Positions 59,659-64,000 of a stretch of 64,000 nt of DNA are shown one piece after another (the stretch's first letter is position 1; the number at the start of each line of letters is the position of its first letter). The DNA is taken from assembly GCA_033002965.1 (NCBI GenBank), contig JAURVB010006366.1, positions 1 to 64,000 on the forward strand. Reading direction: 5' to 3'. The notes beneath the pieces were generated by a model, which saw nothing but the letters and a program-made list of their open reading frames with translations, ran no database searches and was not told the DNA's origin. A program made the translations under genes and the position numbers. This stretch comes from Piper betle (Eukaryota; Streptophyta; Magnoliopsida; Piperales; Piperaceae).

Positions 59659-62504
59659 ATGAACAATTGGTTAGCCTTCTCTCTCTCCTCCGAAGGGCTG
59701 TTTAGAGAGTCACAAATCCATGCACCTGAGCATATGTCCAAGATCATGGCCTTTAATGAAGTTCACGGAGATGTTCCCACCAATCGGCTACCATCCCAAA
59801 CCCCCTTCCCATCTTCCCCAGACCAGACGCACACTTTGGAATACTTGAAGGCCTCAACACAAGCCATCAAGCTCAAGGTAATCAGTGATCTTCCCTTCAA
59901 TCAACATAAAGAAGCTTTGCAGTTTTTCGCATATTATAAACATTCCAACTATATGTTGAAGTGCATGCAGATTGGAGTGATGTCAACTTCAAGGGGGCTC
60001 TTCCGGGCAGCTCTCCATGCTTGTTGGTGGCAATAAAAGCAACCAAACCATGGAGGCTAGACCAAAGCTAGAGGACTTCTTGGGCGGCGCCAATACGTTG
60101 AAGCTTGCCGGGTGCAACAATGGCATCCCACAAGGCTATTGCGCCTCCAGAGAAGATTACAATATCTTCGACTACTGCCCAGCTTCTCACCACGATCAAC
60201 TTCCGGTGAGCACCGCCGCGTCATCGATGCATCACGAGAGTAGCTGCCATGGGAGTGCCCAGACCTTGTCACTGTCCATGGGTGGTGTCTCCTGCAACTC
60301 GGCTGGCGCCGGAGATGGGGAGTTTTCTGGAGAGAACAAGTCTAGTACTACTACTACTACTAGCGCGGTTGCGGATGGCCAAAATGGTGCCATTGAAGCT
60401 GTTTCAAGGAAGTCGATTGAATCGTTTGGGCAGCGAACCTCCATCTACCGTGGTGTTACAAGGTTATATTTTGCACTGTACAATATTTGATTGTGGTCGT
60501 AAGATGTAACTTATTGATTTGTTTGTAGATCTTTGATACATATCAATGCTAGTCTTCTTTTTTTGTGTTTATCTTAATTATGTTCTTTGTTTGTGATTTT
60601 TATTAGGCATAGATGGACGGGTAGATATGAAGCTCATTTGTGGGATAACAGCTGTAGAAGAGAAGGACAAACTCGCAAGGGAAGACAAGGTATAACTTTG
60701 TTCTAATTTGTTAGTGATATTCCATCTAGACATTTTTTTTCTTTTATTTTCTGAAATGAATAATCTAACTTTGTTATGATTTCCATTGCACTGTGGCTAT
60801 GGGTAATCGTTTATATGGACTTCAGTTTATTTGGGTAAGACTCATCGTCCTCATATTCATTTTTTCTCAACTTTTTTTTTCTAGTTTACTTTCTCGAGGT
60901 AATATTTTTGTTTATTTATGTAGGTGGTTATGATAAAGAGGAGAAAGCAGCAAGGGCATACGATTTGGCTGCACTTAAGTACTGGGGAACTACAACTACA
61001 ACAAATTTTCCGGTGAGTCCTCATGCTTGTTAATTATAATGCATTGATCAATGTTTTAAGTATGTTTGAATATTTATTTGTGAAAAATAATTAATTAAAT
61101 ACCGGTTATAAAAAATGCTTTTGTTTTCAAGAAAAAAATTGAAAAATATAAAATTGAAATATTGGTGCAAATTAGGGCGATAAGGATGATAAACATACCT
61201 GATTTGTATTACCTGGTTGAACCGGGGCCGGTAAAATTTGGTATTTATAACTTAAGTAGTTTTCTTTTTAAAAACAATTGACAGACATTTCATAATTAAT
61301 TAGTAGCTGATCTCTACGCCCATACAGATAAGCAATTACGAGCAAGAGTTGGAGGGAATGAAGCACATGACCAGGCAGGAATATGTTGCATCTCTTAGAA
61401 GGTATTGCACCAAGTGCTTAAGTTGCTTATGCTTCCAAATACGGAAGTCTCAGTTCCATTTCGTAGTGATTGATCAAAAGTAATAACACATTCTTCCCAA
61501 TGCAGAAAAAGCAGCGGATTTTCTCGTGGTGCTTCAAAGTACCGTGGTGTGACAAGGTTGGGTTCTCATGTTGTTACTAATTGTCTCCACTTTGTTCTAA
61601 CAATTAAGTCTAAGTCCCTTTGATTATATAATAATTTGCTGAAATTAACAGACACCACCAGCATGGTAGATGGCAGGCCAGGATCGGTAGAGTTGCAGGA
61701 AACAAAGATCTTTACCTAGGAACATTTAGTAAGTACTATATCAAATTTTGTCAATAACTTCTTCATATGAATATCTCCTCTAGAAATAATTAACCAAATC
61801 CAAATTAGATTTTCATGAAATGGGGACCAAATGCAGGTACCCAAGAAGAAGCAGCAGAAGCTTATGATATTGCAGCCATCAAATTTAGAGGTCTTAATGC
61901 AGTGACCAACTTTGAGATGAGCCGCTACGATGTAAACAGCATCATGGAGAGTAGTACTCTACCAATCGGAGGAGGTGCTAAGCGTTTAAAGGATGTTGAT
62001 ACGACCCAAAAAACAAGCGGTTTGGAGGGGAGAAGGACGACCACAGAGATTGTTACATCCCATTATACTGATGGGATCAATGGATATGGTTCCAACCCAG
62101 GTTGGCCCAGCATTGCCTACCATGGCCACAACTTCTTTCAACCATCTTCTATGCAAAATGTCATGAGCTTGGAGCATTCATCAATGGACAATAGTTCTGC
62201 TCTTTATAGAGGTGGATATGGTCTGCCTATCAGCACAGTTGTTGAAGATCAAAGCTGTGGGGGCTATGGAGGTGGTGAAGTGAAGCTAACTGGGTATGAG
62301 AACTTGCAGGATTCAATTGATTCTTTTAATGCTCGGAGTGGTTACTATACGTCCCAGCAAACTGCAGGAATTGTGAAGGCCTCTGGATTTGATGAGAGTG
62401 CTAACTACAACAGTTGGATGCAGCAACCTATTCCAAGAATAGCTAACAATTTGGCAGTTTGTCATGCACCTCCTGTTTTCACCATGTGGAACAACGATGC
62501 ATAA
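59659..62504 (+). CDS. BBM: BABY BOOM/PLETHORA-type (AIL) double-AP2 transcription factor
   Basis: A nuclear AINTEGUMENTA-like factor; relatives control embryonic and root meristem identity. Exons: 59659-59877, 60011-60462, 60607-60689, 60826-60834, 60924-61012, 61328-61401, 61506-61556, 61652-61728, 61837-62504 (573 aa, frame closed). The nine-base exon 4 (encoding part of VYLG) is a hallmark of the family. Seen: [10 protein letters not shown] start, LSMLVGG and PKLEDFLGG motifs, [19 protein letters not shown]2 repeat 1 (about 217-283), a linker with [22 protein letters not shown]2 repeat 2 (about 319-377), [14 protein letters not shown] and a C-terminus [10 protein letters not shown] resembling BBM. 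The junction of exons 1 and 2 is uncertain: a [15 protein letters not shown] stretch in another frame lies within my intron 1. Confidence 0.85.
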
Positions 62505-64000
62505 TCACCGGTTGGAAAAGAATAGATTAGACAGAAAAAAGCTAGTGATGATAGTGTATACAGCTCTAGCTCCTGATTTTGTATCTACTTAATTTCTATG
62601 TTAACTTCAATATTTGATCAATTAGCTGGGGAGTTGGGATCATAGTAAGGAGCTCTGACTGAAGTAATTTTACATAAGGATTCGGATTTGGAGTTCAGCA
62701 TTAGCAGGAGAGTAACTGGTGAATGTTAGTACCAGCTTCATTTGCTTTGCATTTTGGAAACTCCATATGGATGTGGGTCTTCTTGAACTTGTGTAAATTC
62801 GATCTATAGTATTTCAGTATTACTTTTCGTATTCTCACACTTGCATGTTTTGCTGCATGATCAAGAACACTGCTAAAAATGATATCCTGTCAATTGCCAT
62901 ATGCAATTTTATGCATTACAGGAGTAGGTTGGTGTTTTGTTTTTTTTAAATTTTTTAAATTAATTTAGGTTAGCTAGTTATTTTAATTACCATGGCTAGC
63001 TCTAATTCTTGACAACATTATGTTGAGTACATAGCTAGTGGGTACAAAAGTTAAGTGTGCTTTAATGGTTGATTGATATCCGTAAAACATGCTCAAACTC
63101 CGCAACAAAGCACACATTACTTGGCTTCCAACAACATACTGTTTCTTCCTTTTCCCAACTATATGCAACATTAATTTGATGGACTTGAAAGTTGGCTCGT
63201 CTAACCAGCGTATTCCTCAAATTAAGGGCAATCCACTTTCCATTGTAATTTTGATTTGTCTCTTGGAAGCAGTGGTTGAAAAAAGAAGTTTGTTTTTTGA
63301 AATGACTAAGTTTCTACTTTAGAAAGGTAGTAATTTAGTTCCCCTAAATTATAGCCTAAAATTGCTTAATGTATTAGTTGATTGAAAATTGATTTTTTTT
63401 TGTAATATTGTCTTCAACTCTTTGACCTGACTATGGCTATATTTGTGAACTTAGTCGTATCGTAAGTACTCATTTTACATTTACACACTTCTATTTTTAT
63501 AATCTTTTATATCTGGCTTGATATGTACTGGTTGAGACGCCGTGGTATGTTAGAGATACAGCAATTTCAAATATTAATTCTTATTGAATGAAAAAGTAGA
63601 CTATATTGATCCATAATTCTTATTGAATGAAAAAATAGACTATATTGATCTATTTTTTATATAAATTGGCTAAATGTCCTATTTTTAATGAGAATTCAAT
63701 TTTTTACCGCCATTTTATAAGTGAACTAAGCAAGAACTATAATTGTATAATATCTTGGAAATAAAATTTAATATTAAATACAATCTCTAATTAAATGATA
63801 AAATAAATTCTAATTATTTATTTTATTTTTCTATTGTATTTTGACTGACCAAATTTCTTAATTTTTATAGAACCCAACTTTTAATTCCCTGTTGGCGTGT
63901 ACCCTGCCTTGGCCCAGGCCAACGCTCACAGCCAAACATAATGACATGGAGGACACTGAGCTCATGACTCAGGACACCCCATTTAACCAATGAAACAGTT
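62505..64000. other. BBM-like 3' UTR and downstream DNA
   Basis: The first few hundred bases are the 3' UTR. Downstream is AT-rich with no gene. A ~39-bp tandem duplication (TTCTTATTGAATGAAAAA..TAGACTATATTGATC) lies at about 63,578-63,652. Confidence 0.5.

Overview
This is a 64 kb piece of nuclear DNA from a flowering plant. The evidence is GT-AG spliced genes of plant-specific families, Ty1/copia retrotransposons with tRNA-iMet primer sites, and AT-rich intergenic DNA. The very GC-rich exons of the kinase, SAP and bHLH genes, set in AT-rich surroundings, suggest a monocot, perhaps not a grass. The species cannot be named from sequence alone.

Six host genes can be supported. (1) 32-375 (-): first coding exon of an FBH/bHLH128-type bHLH factor that runs off the left edge. 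(2) 14531-24243 (+): a 13-exon, four-TM sn-1 diacylglycerol-lipase-like gene whose intron 11 holds an antisense copia element. (3) 26178-26600 (+): an AN1 zinc-finger stress-associated protein without an A20 finger. (4) 36973-38208 (+): a two-exon OXI1-type AGC kinase preceded by a repeat-encoding uORF. (5) 49631-52368 (+): a HINT3-type histidine-triad gene with a tandemly duplicated first exon and a reading-frame conflict. (6) 59659-62504 (+): a BABY BOOM/PLETHORA-type double-AP2 factor with nine exons.

Mobile and repeat DNA fills most of the rest. 3.3-13.2 kb holds two adjacent fold-back elements: a Mutator-like one with a degenerate 9-bp target duplication and a 5.9-kb palindrome. 19.3-23.1 kb is a copia element with 216-bp LTRs and a perfect 5-bp target duplication (TSD). 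28.6-33.3 kb is a Tnt1-like copia element, also with a 5-bp TSD. 39.9-43.5 kb is a ~1.1-kb direct duplication with 1.4 kb of transposon-like filler. 43.74-44.55 kb is a GC-rich element whose ends are paired hairpins, set in a TA microsatellite. 44.56-47.35 kb is a TA-flanked segment with a broken tandem zinc-knuckle ORF, a promoter/leader-like region and a tRNA-Met primer site, best read as endogenous-pararetrovirus-like. 47.48-47.95 kb is a TRIM. An AT-rich MITE-like family recurs at 36.2, 39.8, 42.4 and 54.8 kb.

The genes do not form a pathway; they are ordinary neighbours separated by transposons. The most unusual material lies at 39.9-47.4 kb (twin-hairpin elements, filler duplication, pararetrovirus-like unit) and in three gene-structure oddities: the HINT3 exon duplication, the BBM-like N-terminal frame break, and the OXI1 uORF overlapping the kinase start.
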